The notes: generated by a model from the sequence alone, not told the origin. Numbered from the stretch's first letter, positions 10,778 to 22,517 are shown. The stretch: DNA of 64,000 bases from Galerina marginata (GCA_023014335.1 JAECYW010000005.1:434001-498000), one strand, 5' to 3'. Translations and numbers: made by a program.

Positions 10778-12463
10778 ATGTCGTCTATTGGCCCAGCCCC
10801 CGCCGCGCCCGCCCTGGACAACACATTCGGAGCGATCCTTATTGGAGTTATAGTATCAGCATCGTAAGAAATTCTCTGCCATTTATTCGATGAAATTAAC
10901 AGGACTACTCAATCAGTTTATGGGGAATTGGTTGTGCCCAATGCTATTGGTAAAGTCTAGTTAAATTCAAATTTCCCATTTCTTACGACGTGTCATTAGG
11001 TACTATGACACCTATCGTAAAGATAATGCGTATATGAAGGCGCTCGTGAGTAGATATTTCACCCTTCCGGTCGTCTCCCTTTTTTAAAGAAATTGAATTT
11101 CGTACTTTAGGTAGCTTTCGTATTGTAAGAGGACTTGAATTGGCCTGGAATATACTCAACGAAAGTCGATGCAGAATTTCCGATACGGTGAATCAAGCAA
11201 TACTAGGACACATCCCTTATTTCTACCTTGTTCAGGTGGGACTTCCTTCGTAGATATCGGCCTTTTGAGGACTAAATGCAGTCATAGAACTTCTTCCTTC
11301 CAGCTAAACTCGATCATTACGTTTGGAGCTTAAATGTGAGGCTCAATCTCTACTTATTCGGATTCTTTCTGACCTCGTATTAGCTTATTATTCTTTTTGA
11401 GGTATGATCATCAGTTCCGGAACTACTTGAGTACCAACCCCAACTCAGATATTCTCACTTTCTAGACCTTTACTTCAGTCCCAGTCCAAGGATTTTTTGT
11501 AATGCGCATCTGGAAACGTGAGTCGGTATTTCCCTCAACTTGGAAGGCTTAAATAATTCTTTGCAGTCAGCCAGGGAAACTGGTGGTTGACTTTACTCCC
11601 TGTACGTTCTGTATTTCGGTCCCACTGCACTCTTCTCACAGCCAATTGATTTCGTCATCAAGGCTCTTCCAGTCGTTGGGAAATTTGGTTTAGGAATCGG
11701 TAGTTATTTCAATTTCTCGGGTATTTCGATCTCACTAAATTACCGTATTCAAGCATACGTGGCGAAGGGTTTGAACAAATTTGACAGCAACGCCATCGCT
11801 TTCAGAGCACTTCATGGCCTTTCGGTATCCATCGACACCATAGCTGTACCAGCGGACATCGCGATCGGTGTGATTATGTGTTGGCTTTTGTACACCTCGC
11901 GCTCTGGGTTTGCGCCGTCGGATAATATCGTCAATCGTTTGATGGTGGGTTTTCTCCCTACTTCGGATGTACGGCGGTTAATTCCAGGTAGATATATACC
12001 GTCAACACTGGCATGATAACGTCCCTGTGTGCTATCCTCAATCTCATTATGCAATTGAGGTATCCGCAGAACTACATCTTTTCAGCTTTCTATTTTTTAA
12101 CTGGGAAACTGTGAGGATCCATCGGAAATTATTCATCTTATTAGTGTTAAATTTTTTGATAATAGATATCTCAATACTATGCTGGCGTCCCTTAATGCGC
12201 GACGTAACATCCGAACAAAAATGAAGGACGACGTGGAAATAGCGCCTATGACGGCCTTACGCTTCGGTAGCAACCAAACAAAGACCGGAGGGGTGATAAC
12301 GCAGAACGAAGCCATAACTGTAACTATTCCCAGATTTGTTCATTTTCTAAAACAAAATTGACGACAAAATTGTTGCTTGTTTCTTTAGGCTGAAAAGTCA
12401 CTGCAATTTTCCAGCACCGAAGAAGACGACTCAACTAGGGAAAATGGAGGATCCGCCGTATAA
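10778..12463 (+). CDS. DUF6534-family multi-span membrane protein
   Basis: I rebuilt 14 exons joined by 13 short GT-AG introns; exon lengths sum to 990 nt, giving 329 residues with phase preserved throughout. Exons: 10778-10863, 10917-10949, 11000-11045, 11111-11124, 11175-11235, 11288-11335, 11384-11401, 11466-11517, 11567-11601, 11642-11699, 11754-11944, 11992-12110, 12166-12319, 12389-12463. The start MSSIGPAPAAPALDNTFGA, the region DTVNQAILGH, the segment VQGFFVMRIWKLSQGNW and the end motif YLNTMLASLNARRNIR are hallmarks of this basidiomycete family. About seven hydrophobic segments are expected, with a polar acidic C-terminal tail. Molecular function is unknown; it should sit in a cell membrane. 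A paralogue lies at 29.3-31.1 kb. Confidence 0.88.
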
Positions 12464-12749
12464 ATCTCTTTCAGCAATTGTTTAACATTAAAAAATCGAT
12501 ACCCAGGGGGTAGAAGGCGCGCTTTCTTTTTATATGTATTCGTCGGTATCGACTAGAATTGAATTGATGGTCAGAAGACTCAGAACACACATTGAACCTC
12601 GTTAATCCTCATTATCATTAAATTTGATTTTACATGAGTTTTTTTTGTAATACCTTCTATTACTTAATTTATGAGATAATCTGCCCTAAACCGCGTGCTT
12701 CTCATTTGCCAGCAGGCTACATCTTCCACGGCGGCAGGTTGCCTTGGAT
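12464..12749. other. Short spacer, AT-rich
   Basis: AT-rich sequence after the DUF6534 gene, with no gene or repeat recognised. It presumably carries the polyadenylation signals of that gene. Confidence 0.4.
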
Positions 12750-14760
12750 GACGCACGATTAGCCGCTCTCATGTCTCCGCACCCTGTAGAGTAGGCCCAG
12801 TGAATATCGACCCTATTTCCGGCGATTGCCGATCAATTGTAGCGAATAAGGCGCAGGCGCAGCATGTAAATCGAAGTAGAATGATTTCCAGCGATTTGTT
12901 TGCTTGGTTAAACAGTCGTGAAACCCTTTTTCACGCGATTTAGAGCGATTTCCCGTGATTAAAAATCAGTGCTAATCACGGTAAATTGACTCCAATTCAA
13001 GGGAAATAGCCTGAAATAGCCTGAAATAGGGTCGGTTTTCACTGGGGAGTAGGCCCTAAGCTCTGAAACAAACTCGTCAACCAGTGCGGTATAACGTCGC
13101 ACCTGATAGCAGAAGACAAAGTCAGGTTGTATTGTGGAAATTTCAAGGGAAGCGCGCTGGCCCACAAGCCAAGCACGGCGGCGCTGATGAATCGGTCTAT
13201 CTAATCTAATCTGGCTTTCCCAGCTCGGCCCAGAGCCCGATGGGACCTCCAAAACGGAACAAAGCGGAACAGAGTCCCATCCGTTACGTCAGCTATTGGT
13301 GTGTGACGGCGCCGAGTCGACGCCCTTGTCAATGTCCACCTCAATGCAACTTCATTGTCCCCAAAATCGTTGCCAGACGCTCTTCATCGTATATTTTCAG
13401 GCTCGTTTGCTTTTTTCGCATCGCTAACCTCATGAAAGCAGGTGGAGAATCATCAACGTCGCTCTCACTGGTCATACCCGTGGAGCTTACATGACGTTTG
13501 TCTCTGGGAAAACAACAGCGATCTCGTACTCTATCGCCTTCGAATGGACATCGACCTCATCGACTCTGCACCGTGGGGCCCTCCATCTTTGCTCTCTAGG
13601 TCCGGATTCGTTTTTATATGGACTGGGCGGCGTTGTTGGACATCTTCGGCAGCGCAGGATGTAAGTTGTGACTCCCGTACGAGTTCAAGCTCAAGGATCA
13701 ACCATTACTTCTTGGTTCTCTGTTGGTTCTCGAATACCACAGTCTTGCTAGCGAACAAGGCCAAGTTGGCGAACACGGTCCTGTCCCAATGGCTCCCCGA
13801 GGTCGCTTCAGGAAGGAACAGACACGACGACAGGCGGATTTGGGAAAGCCAATGTGTTGGTTCTGGTTTCCGCAACTACTGCAGCGATGAATGCCCTTTC
13901 TTGAGTTGGGTCCGCGATGGGGTATTATATGGACGTAGGCGTGGAGTAGGTGTGGGATTTGAATCAGGTAACTCAAGGTTCGTTTATCTTATCGCCTTTA
14001 GTTGATGTTTCTTACTTCCCTATTACTTCCCTTCGATCGCCTGCCTTTTCCCCCCTTTCTTGTTCTGGTTTCTCTCTTTCCCTTGACCACTCTCTTGTCT
14101 TCCCGTCTCCCGGGCGTCGCCTCAAGTTGGCCGACCCTGCGAATCCCGCGCCGCGTGTCCATTTCGGGAGTCCGGAAGCCCAGCTGTGTCTTTCGCTCTG
14201 GATGTCGGGAATTCGAGGGAAACAGTTAGTCGGAGAGGGTGAGGTCGAACTTGCACAATTTAGTGCCTTTCTCCGCTCTTTCTGTTTCATATCCTTCAAC
14301 CACTGGTACTGGAAGTGTGGAGAGTTAGCTGGGACACGATATCAGGATGAATAGTTGAGTTTCGTATTTATTTTTTTTCGTCCGCATCTTTGATTTCGTT
14401 GGCTTTAGAGTATGCATTGTATCTCGTGGATTTATTTATCCATTTTGCCTCCAACTCCAGATATTATGCTATGAAAAACTGCAACCTCATGATCACCTAC
14501 CGCCGCCTGTTAGGATAGTAAACATAGCTTGGTACGTACCCGGTTATAGCTCGATATATTCGCTCCCACGTCTTCTCCCTGATGGACTTTGCTTTACGAG
14601 AACAGTTCAGAATGGGGCTTTTGAAACTTTCTACCTTCTCCTGAGATCGCATAGCTCGTACCGGGCCGTCTCGTGGCGCAAGCGCGCTCTTCAGGCTTCC
14701 CTAGGGCATGGGTATCCAATGCCTTTTCCTTGTCCCCGGCCTCGGACATCTATAGCTAGA
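12750..14760 (+). repeat. Decayed dispersed repeat, copy 1
   Basis: From about 13320 on, this stretch aligns piecewise with 17.85-19.47 kb. Shared landmarks are a segment on Glu/Asn codons reading roughly NNNSDL (about 13510 and 18095), the stretch around TGGACATCG...GACTCTGCACCG (13545 and 18130), the GGCGGCGT...TTCGGCA region (13625 and 18210) and the tail CTCCAGAT...GATCACCTAC (14455 and 19130). Both copies carry many indels and neither gives a convincing protein, so they look like relics of a duplicated gene or a non-autonomous element. Outer limits are approximate. Confidence 0.5.
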
Positions 14761-15140
14761 ACAGCATAACTACGACCTGTGGTACCTACTTGAGAATACA
14801 ATTCTTATCTCTACCCCACTATTGCATTCTCTCTGAGAAATTCCTGTTCCGTGAGGATCCTAAATACTGGTAACGAGCTAGGCCTTTTTATTGTTAAATG
14901 ACCACTACGACGTACGTACTTAGCGCCTACAAGAATTTCTGATGAATATAACGCGACAGCTATTTAATAGTAGTATTTTTTGATTCCCCAAAATATGCGA
15001 TATAAAGACGGAAGAAATGAAAATGAAGGATCATAGGATGACGACTGAGGCGTCGCAAAACGGTTACAGTGAAATACAACTCAGCTGAGAAGTCCATTTT
15101 AGTAAAGAAGAGGGGAGTCGATGATAACAGTTAGAGACGC
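14761..15140. other. Spacer without recognised gene
   Basis: Downstream side of the minus-strand gene at 15141. Nothing supportable is seen here beyond AT-rich sequence that may hold its 3' untranslated region. Confidence 0.4.
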
Positions 15141-15734
15141 TCACTTATGACCTATGCAGTGAAAGCAAGAGTGGTGGCATTTTGTATGCCCACACCAATT
15201 ATCAGGGTCACCACCAGCGAGATTGTCGTGTTCCAAGTGGGGAAGCCAGGTAGTTTGTATTTTTACCTTTCCAGGAGCCACTTCGGCGGTGGCGTTTGAC
15301 TCTCGTTCCATGATGTTTCGCCTCCCATCTGTTCTCTCCACCCAGGACCCAACGCGCGGAGTGCCTACATAGAAAAGACCTAGGACACCGATATTGCGAA
15401 CTATCTTGTGGAATTCAGAGAGAAGTTCTGGAGGCGGATTTGAGGTTGGAGTCGTCGTGAATTCGTATGGTTCGCCTGTGGAGAGCCAGCGTTCGGGATA
15501 GTAGGGGGAGGAGAAAGATGCTGCATCTTCGGGCTGGGTAACATCGCCGGTTGCGATCATCTTCTCTCCACGCTCTACTTTACAGTGCGCGTGAACAAGA
15601 CAGACGCCGAATTGGTACTGGTACCTGGCGAGGAGAGGCGCAAGGTTCGCCAAGGTGCTCTCACGATCGACGAAACGATTGTCTGCGTCGAATACAGTGG
15701 GCAGAGAGTTGTAGATATCTTCGTAGGTGGGCAT
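15141..15734 (-). CDS. Uncharacterised fungal protein with His/Cys-rich tail (copy 1)
   Basis: An intronless 197-residue frame starting MPTYEDIYNSLPTVFDADN. It is a clear paralogue of the gene at 16740-17342. The two share the start, the block CLVHAHCKVERGEKMIA.GDVTQPED, SSPYYPERWLSTGEPYEFTT, and the segment GTPRVGSWVERT.GRRNIMERE. The last 20 residues or so are rich in His and Cys (WCGHTKCHHSCFHCIGHK), which suggests metal or heme binding, though this is inference. No signal peptide or membrane segment is evident. I recognise the sequence type as one seen in mushroom genomes but know no function. It is divergently arranged with copy 2, about 1 kb apart. Confidence 0.8.
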   Translation of the reverse strand: MPTYEDIYNSLPTVFDADNRFVDRESTLANLAPLLARYQYQFGVCLVHAHCKVERGEKMIATGDVTQPEDAASFSSPYYPERWLSTGEPYEFTTTPTSNPPPELLSEFHKIVRNIGVLGLFYVGTPRVGSWVERTDGRRNIMERESNATAEVAPGKVKIQTTWLPHLEHDNLAGGDPDNWCGHTKCHHSCFHCIGHK

Positions 15735-16739
15735 CGTAGTGAGAATGACCTGGGTTTGACGACTTCGTCTGAAGGTTTATATTGTGTCGGAAACTACTTT
15801 ATATATCCAGGAAGTGTTGCAGACGGAAGACCCTGTTTACAAGAAGACTGAATATCCAGGTCCTGGGGACGATCATTCTCGATTAGCTTGTCTGCGCCAG
15901 GATGCTCTTGGGGTTGTGGCGCTTGGAATGGGGGAGGCACTATCAGAAGTTGAAGGACAAATTACGTTTCAAACGTTCATTAGGCATACTTATCCGTTAA
16001 CGCGGATTGGCCACGAGCTCCGGTTGTGTCACGAGGTCATGTACTTATACGATTGGCCACAGATATGCAACGAGCGTCTAACGTATCGTGAGATTCTAAC
16101 GTCCTAATAAAATAAGGCAGGAAGAGATCCTTATTGAACTCGCCTACGTACTATAAACTCTCGAATTCGGTGTTTCTCTGCTCGTCCAAGCTGGAAGCAA
16201 GTCCTTCTTTACATGTCTTGTATGTCCTCAGATAAGGTATCTTGCCTTCAAGCGTTTCACTGGGATGTGGAGGTATTTTTGGTCCGTACCTTCTACTATC
16301 GGAGAGGGGGAAAAATGCGGCATTCACTCAGACCTCCTGACCAATCCTTGCAAAAATAGATCACCGCTGATTCGTTGAAGAATTGAGTCCTTGCGATTTT
16401 CTTTCCAACTTGGATTAGCACAAAAACGTCCAATTGGGCATGGCGCTGAATGTACTCAACACACGTGTAACTTGCACCCCAACATGAGTGTCGTCCCTTA
16501 ATAACGCCCATGACGGGGTGCGACACCGAGTTGACTTATCTAGACGCTGGATATTGATATACTAGATGCACATCGCTTATCTACCGTGTGTATCGGGTAT
16601 CTCATAACAAGACAAGGTAAGTACTCAGCAGCGCCCCTTAGATGTATAAAATAGTGGATAGAAGTGATAGAAGACCAAACCCATCGTACCACGAATACGC
16701 CCACAACTTGGATCTATCTCCTCGACCATCCTCAATCCG
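15735..16739. promoter_or_regulatory. Shared promoter region of the divergent paralogue pair
   Basis: About 1 kb between two divergently transcribed paralogues. On the plus side a TATA-like TATAAAATA lies at 16645-16653, about 90 bp before the ATG at 16740. On the minus side, AT-rich TATA-like sequence near 15775-15810 lies upstream of the start at 15734. A 107-residue open frame at 15784-16107 exists, but nothing supports it as a gene. Confidence 0.5.
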
Positions 16740-17342
16740 ATGACCTCTTACGAAGACATCTATAACTCTCTTCCGACAGTATACGACGCCCATCGTCGTT
16801 TTATCGATCGCGAGAATACTTTGGCCAAACTTGCCCCTCTCCTCGCCAAGTTCCAGTACCAATTTAGCGTCTGTCTTGTCCACGCGCACTGTAAAGTAGA
16901 GCGTGGAGAGAAGATGATTGCAATTGGCGATGTTACCCAGCCTGAAGACGCAGAAACCTTCTCCTCCCCCTACTATCCCGAACGTTGGCTCTCGACTGGT
17001 GAGCCATACGAATTCACGACGACTCCAACCTCGAACCCGCCGGCGGAGCTTCTTTCTGAGTTTCACAAGGTTGTTCGCGAAACCGGCGTCTTAGGTCTCT
17101 CCTTTGTAGGTACGCCCCGGGTGGGATCCTGGGTGGAAAGGACAGTGGGAAGGCGGAACATCATGGAACGAGAGACGGACGCCATCAGGTTGTCTTCTGG
17201 GAAGTTGAAAATACAGACTATCTGGCATCCCAAGTTGGGCCCCGACGGTACCCAGTCTGTCCCCGGAGGTAACTCCCTCGAGTATTGTGTCCATTGTAAC
17301 CATTGCGAGCATTGCGAGCATTGTGACGATCATGATGAGTGA
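16740..17342 (+). CDS. Uncharacterised fungal protein with His/Cys-rich tail (copy 2)
   Basis: An intronless 200-residue frame (MTSYEDIYNSLPTVYDAH...) closely matching the minus-strand gene at 15141-15734 over most of its length. It ends in a repeated tripeptide-like tail, CVHCNHCEHCEHCDDHDE, in which HC recurs four times. At DNA level this is a 9-bp unit (CATTGCGAG) repeated near 17303-17320, which points to slippage expansion. The tail resembles a small metal-binding tag, but the fold and role of the family are unknown to me. A third, broken copy of the C-terminal part lies at about 22240-22355. Confidence 0.8.
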   Translation: MTSYEDIYNSLPTVYDAHRRFIDRENTLAKLAPLLAKFQYQFSVCLVHAHCKVERGEKMIAIGDVTQPEDAETFSSPYYPERWLSTGEPYEFTTTPTSNPPAELLSEFHKVVRETGVLGLSFVGTPRVGSWVERTVGRRNIMERETDAIRLSSGKLKIQTIWHPKLGPDGTQSVPGGNSLEYCVHCNHCEHCEHCDDHDE

Positions 17343-17849
17343 GTATTTTGAACAGTTCCCATTTCTTATATACTCAAAGCTGGTTTATTAGTTGATTTCT
17401 CCCCCGGATGTTTTCTTTCGACAGATTCCAATCGATATCGTTGCATTATATTTGGATTCATTTATGCGAACACGACCCGTTTTCAGAAATTCATGATGCG
17501 CGATGTATAATATGTATAATAAAAGACATGAATTCAGAGAAGTCTGGACCGAGACTCTGTTATAAACTTCTCGTACGACCCTTGTGAATTTTTGATCACT
17601 TCACTGGGATGGACATGTATTAATCGGAATCTTAACGCGCCCATCGCCTGTGCAAGGGGTGTAAGCGAACGCCGAATATGAGGTATTATGGAATTATATC
17701 CAAATTATATCGTTTATATTTATGGTAGTTCGACGGTCAGAATTTGGGGTTTAGGATTTGAAATTTGAGTGGGAATCGAGGACTCCACCCTAATTTATAA
17801 GTGTTGAACTTTGAACGTTGAGCGATCACAAGGGAATGAGTCCAACTTG
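17343..17849. other. Spacer, AT-rich
   Basis: 3' flank of the His/Cys-tail gene. AT-rich, with repeated TATAATATGTATAATA near 17510 that may be part of a polyadenylation region. No gene recognised. Confidence 0.4.
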
Positions 17850-19470
17850 AGTCCAACGCGCATCATATGTATTACGTCAGCATTTGTCAGTGTGACCATA
17901 CGGCTTACAGTCACACCCACTCAAATTGGCCTCAAAATGGTTGCGAGATGCTCTTCGTCTTACATCTTCTGGCTACTTTATTTTGTTCACATTGCTAACC
18001 GCAGTACGGCCGTTGACGAAGCATCAACGAACCCCACACCCTTGGCCTTACCCTCGGAGCTCAAGTATGGCATTTAGCAGCGCCTTGGGCTCTGGAACAA
18101 CAACAGCGATCTCGTTTCCTGCCACCTTCGAATGGACATCGGACCCATTGACTCTGCACCGCTTGGCGCCATTTCCTGCTTTCTAGGCCCGGACTCGTAT
18201 GTATATGGACAGGGCGGCGTATTGGGCATCTTTCGGCACCGCAGATAAGCTGTGACTCACATACGAGTTCGAGGAGTCGCAGTTGCTTTTCAGTTCTCTG
18301 TTGAGTTTCCAAAACCACAGCCTTGCCAGCGAGCAAGGTCAAGGCAAAGCGGAACTGGCCCTCTCCAAATTGTTTCCCTGCGGCTGTCACTTCTCCTCAG
18401 CTGCCCATCGGTGCTTGTCCCGGTGTTGGCCTAGTATTTTCTGTTATGGCGGCGAGGAACTTCTCCCTTGTGTCCTGAGTTCGCGATGGTGTATTATGCG
18501 GAGGCGGGTGTGGGGAATGTACGGGATGTGGAGAAGACAAAGGTTCGTTTCTCTTCTTTGCTCTTTTATTTCATTTTCGTTTTCATTTCCCGCTCCTTCC
18601 TTTCAACCTCTCTCCTGTCTTTCGTTCACCTCGTTTTCTACCTTCTCTCTTTGCCTTGACCACCCTGTCGCTTGTCTTTCTGCCTTCCTTGCCTTTCCTC
18701 GTCTCCTTCCTTCTTCGCTTATGCCCACCCAGGTTGCTGCCCACCAAAATACAGACTCCTCGAAAAAATTGCCTGTGACTGGGTATGCACCCTGCATCTG
18801 GGTCTAGGCCGAAACAGATAAAAGCGGGCGCCGGCTTGGCCCTCAAAGTGGCGGCTCCTCTAGTCCAGCAGGCGGGTTCCCATCTCTGACCTCCCTGGTA
18901 CTAATGCCATGGCCATTTGTGTCGTTTAACCGAGAATCTGGACGAACAGAGGGGCGGCACGAGTTGAAGGCTTAATTTGGACGGTCCAGTGGCTTCACTT
19001 CGCCTTCCAATGGTAGTATTTCAGGATGGACGAACAGATGGGCTTTCATTTCGTTCTTTCGTCTCAATCCGTTGAATTCGATGGTTTTATGCTTTTTATT
19101 TCGTCAATCGATTATTCAACTTGGCCACTAACTCCAGATTTAATACCCTGAAGAACGGCAACTGACGATCACCTACCTTGCGTCTATCAGGATAAATCGT
19201 GTTAAGGCTATAAACCCCACTTCGTACGTACACAGCTGTTCATAGCCTCGAGATGTTTCCTCACAGGTCATCTCCTCAGTACACCTTAATTATTTAACAT
19301 GAGCCAAGAATCCGGCTTCGTTCGGTCATCGGTATTCGTTGTCTTTTCCTTGCCCCTGGCCTCATCGTCTACGTTCTCACACATATATAGTACTTGTGCG
19401 CGGACTTCCCAGAGAAATGCCCTTCCCTCTGCAGACCTCCGTCTATCTCATGGGCCGGTACGCGCGAAAG
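17850..19470 (+). repeat. Decayed dispersed repeat, copy 2
   Basis: Second copy of the unit at about 12.75-14.76 kb, in the same orientation, so the two copies bracket the divergent paralogue pair. Landmarks in the same order are the CTCTTCGTCTTACATCTTCTGG region, the NNNSDL-coding patch, the GGACAGGGCGGCGT patch, a pyrimidine-rich stretch and the CTCCAGAT tail. Frames are interrupted in both. Boundaries are approximate. Confidence 0.5.
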
Positions 19471-20420
19471 CACGACATATCACAACCCCTGATGCTTAAT
19501 TTTGCCCATCCAAACGAATTCGAAGGTACTCGCGTTTACGAACTCATTGATCCCTTTTGAGCGATGATATTTTCGTTTACCTAGAATCTGATACGGACTA
19601 AATACAGGACCGCCCAATTCCACATCAAAGATGCAGGCTGCAGCGGCAGATCCTTAATCACTCTAGAAGCCGTCGGACACTCGGAAGGTACTTACTATGT
19701 TCTTCCGTTACCCATGGTCTATGGCCTTCCGTCCCAGGTAAAGCAAGTTTCCCCTTGGTCCGAAAGTCGTTGGCTATTTCTGTGATACCGACATTCACGA
19801 AGTTCACAGAATGTTTATTTTTATCTTAGTATCAGCAAATGTCAAATTGGCTAACGCTCTGGTTTCACGTTAGCAGATCAGACAAGGTTAGGACCAGCCT
19901 GAGCCAATATCTTTTCCTTGTCTTCGACCTTGTACCTCGTCTCAATTTCCTAGAGACCGTCTCTTTCATGGGCTAGACTCTTGTATTTCTCCGAAGCGTT
20001 CACTGAATACATTGAATAAATTTCAACAAGCCCAGCCTCTGCGACGACATGCTAGCTCTGATCGCATATTTGCTTCCGCTCCACAACTGTCAGTCCCACG
20101 TTCTACGTTCAAGTCCTTGGGTGTCGTCTGTCTCCTTCGACATCCTGATTAAGAGAAATGATGAAGAAATGAAGGAGAACGGAGGGGTAAGGCACGTTGA
20201 TATTGCCCTGAAATGATATCTTGGAATAGCTTTTACACTTCGTGCCGTCTCACTTTCAAGTTCTGTCTTCTATGTGCCGAAATTTCAATAACATTCTTGG
20301 AATTCTTGCGGCTCTGGTATATAAACTACATGATATCTAGGCGAAGGTCAACAGACTCAACACCATCACATTCTTTTGAAATAACCCCTACTCTCGTAAA
20401 AGTGCGAGGACTTGGTCGAC
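19471..20420. promoter_or_regulatory. Intergenic with TATA box for the WSC gene
   Basis: No gene recognised. TATATAAA at 20318-20325 lies about 100 bp upstream of the WSC gene ATG at 20421 and is a good candidate core promoter element. Confidence 0.5.
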
Positions 20421-21965
20421 ATGAATCCTTGGACAATCCTCGCCGTCCTCGCATCATCGTTATTACCCGTAAGTATTGACCTTTCGCTATTATCTTTGAT
20501 CAGCTACCCATTCTAACCCTTTGCATCACAGAACGCCGTCGCTCTCCCATCCCTACTGAAAAGGCAAGGTTTAATCGATCCAAATGTCAATGCGGCTCTA
20601 CCTGGATGGACTTTCGTTGGATGTTTTTCGTCAGTTCTGGCATTTACTGGGGCTGTTCACCCGCTGATCGAATTTTCTTTTAGGGACAACAACCCGGCAT
20701 CTCGTTCACTCCAGGAACACACCGTCGTCAACCCCGGAATGACTCCTCTCTTGTGCACTGAATTTTGTGGCAACTTCTCGACCCCGCTGAACTTCGCCGG
20801 TACTGAGTATACACAGGAGTGCTGTGGGTCCCTTTTCTTCATAATATCGACCATTCTCTTCCCGAGCGACGCGATGTCGTATATTTTCTATTATATGCCT
20901 TTTGGTGGCCCTGCTGGAAAAATATTATTCGCTGACTGTATTTCCTATCTTAGTTTGCGACTTTAACATCCAAGGCACAGCGACGAAGGTCGATGACGCT
21001 CGGTGCAATATGCCATGTGGAGGTGATAACACCCTCACCTGCGGTGGCGCAAGCTTAATCAGTGTATTCCAAAACACTGTAAGCGTGGCCCCAGTCCCTG
21101 CCAACAAGGCCACAGTCGGAGAATGGGCTTTCGAGGGATGTTTCACGTACGTCTTCCTTTTGTTTCTATGAAACACAAATCTAATCGTGCTTTTTAAATA
21201 GTGATGTGGTTGGTAGCAACCCACGCACTCTCCTGGAGCGATTTACGATCTCGGGAGGTGTTACTATCGAAAGCTGCACAACTCAGTGTGCTGCTGCTGG
21301 CTTTAATATCTCGGGATTGGAATTCGGCCAAGAATGCTGTACGTCCTAACAATTTAATATCCTTTAATCGTGAATATTAGTCACTGACTTCATAAATAAT
21401 AGGGTGCGGGAACGCATTCGCACTTCCTGCGATTAATATAGCCGCACCTCTCTCCGACTGCTCTCGAGCTTGCGAAGCAGACACCACAGAGCTCTGTGGT
21501 GCCGCCAATCGCTTATCAGTTTACTCTAACGCAGGAGTCAATCCAATCACAACTGCTTTGCCTACTACATCCGCGAAACCAACCGCTAGTGCGCCACCGG
21601 GAACTGGAGCTTCACTTACTGCTACTCCAAGTACCGGTGCACCAGCGACCACTGTCACTACACCGCCAATCTTAATTCCGACCATCACTGCGCCGACAAT
21701 TACTGCAGCTCTACCTACCACTACAACGGTAAAACCTACCTCAACGGCTATTGCTCCTCCCCCCCCTCCCCCGCCTCCACCGCCGCCTCCACCACCACCG
21801 CCGCCTCCTCCTCCTCCTCCTCCTCCTCCTCCTCCTCCTCCTCCTCCTCCTCCTCCTCCTCCTCCTCCGCCGCCGCCGCCGCCGCCTCCGCCTCCCAGGC
21901 CAATTCCCAGCCAAAACCCCATATGCGTTCGAGAAATATCTGGGAGAGAACGGGTTCAATGTTGA
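20421..21965 (+). CDS. Secreted double-WSC-domain protein with long poly-proline run
   Basis: Six exons joined by short introns give about 390 residues. The start MNPWTILAVLASSLLP followed by NAVALP is a signal peptide, with a dibasic site (LLKR) soon after. The first WSC domain runs from GWTFVGCFS through CTEFCGNF, GTEYTQECFCD and MPCGGD..LTCGG. The second starts at GEWAFEGCFT and has the ECWCGN and ACEADTTELCGA elements. WSC modules bind carbohydrate at the cell surface or outside the cell. A Thr/Pro/Ala-rich linker, probably O-glycosylated, leads into 47 consecutive prolines and a short basic end. The exon between the fourth and fifth introns splits the codon in GCFT. Whether the gene continues in further exons after 21965 cannot be decided. 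Confidence 0.82.
21756..21896 (+). repeat. Poly-proline-coding microsatellite (CCT/CCG/CCA/CCC)
   Basis: 141 nt coding for 47 prolines in a row, with a central pure run of CCT codons flanked by mixed proline codons. The mixed flanks suggest the tract is kept as proline at protein level while the centre expands by slippage. Confidence 0.9.
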
Positions 21966-22239
21966 TCAACATTTACTTACGTCCAAAATTTTCTTCATTA
22001 AACTGTCACTACTCTCTTGTCCAGATTACTGTAACGCTCCTATCTTTTTAATGTTATTTATTTGACCATTTTCGTTGCTATCTGGAAGTATTATTCAAAG
22101 AATAAAAAATTACTTCCCTAGGTCATTTGAAGAGAAAAAAAAACAGAAGACTGGAGGACGTGACTCTGGAAGTAAGATGTGGTCACTCGCCGGAGAGGGA
22201 ACATCAACGTCAATTTCCATCTGTTTGTTTGCACATACC

Positions 22240-22355
22240 AGTGTTCTAACTCTCTCCTTTGTGGGCACACACGGATGGGAGAAGATTGTCCTCGGAAGTA
22301 ACTCTCTCGATTATTGTATCCATTGCACGCATTGTCAGATTGCGAAAGTTGTATG
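22240..22355 (+). pseudogene. Relic of the His/Cys-tail family
   Basis: The frame reads LTLSFVGTHGWE then SNSLDYCIHCTHC, matching LGLSFVGTPRVG and GNSLEYCVHCNHC of the gene at 16740-17342, with the 60 or so residues between the two blocks deleted. No start or full-length frame remains. It shows a third duplication event of this family in the window. Confidence 0.65.
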
Positions 22356-22517
22356 CCTCGAACCGTTCGCATCTCGTATACTAAAATGACCGTCCTGGAC
22401 CAAATGCTAACATGTTTCAAAGTTATTGAACTGTATTCTCTACATATTTAAAATAAATAATGAACTACTGAGCGGAGCAAACTTCGGTGGCCGTCTTAAT
22501 CAAGACAGCAGGAGTAT

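Noticed and set aside
15784..16107. 107-residue frame between the divergent paralogues
   Set aside because: Lies in the expected shared promoter region and shows no similarity to anything in the window.
16638..17066. 142-residue minus-strand frame over the His/Cys-tail gene
   Set aside because: Antisense of a well supported gene with a clear paralogue; arises from codon bias.
21521..21972. Poly-Gly, poly-Arg, poly-Glu and poly-Leu frames over the proline tract
   Set aside because: They are other-frame shadows of the CCT repeat that encodes prolines in the supported WSC gene.
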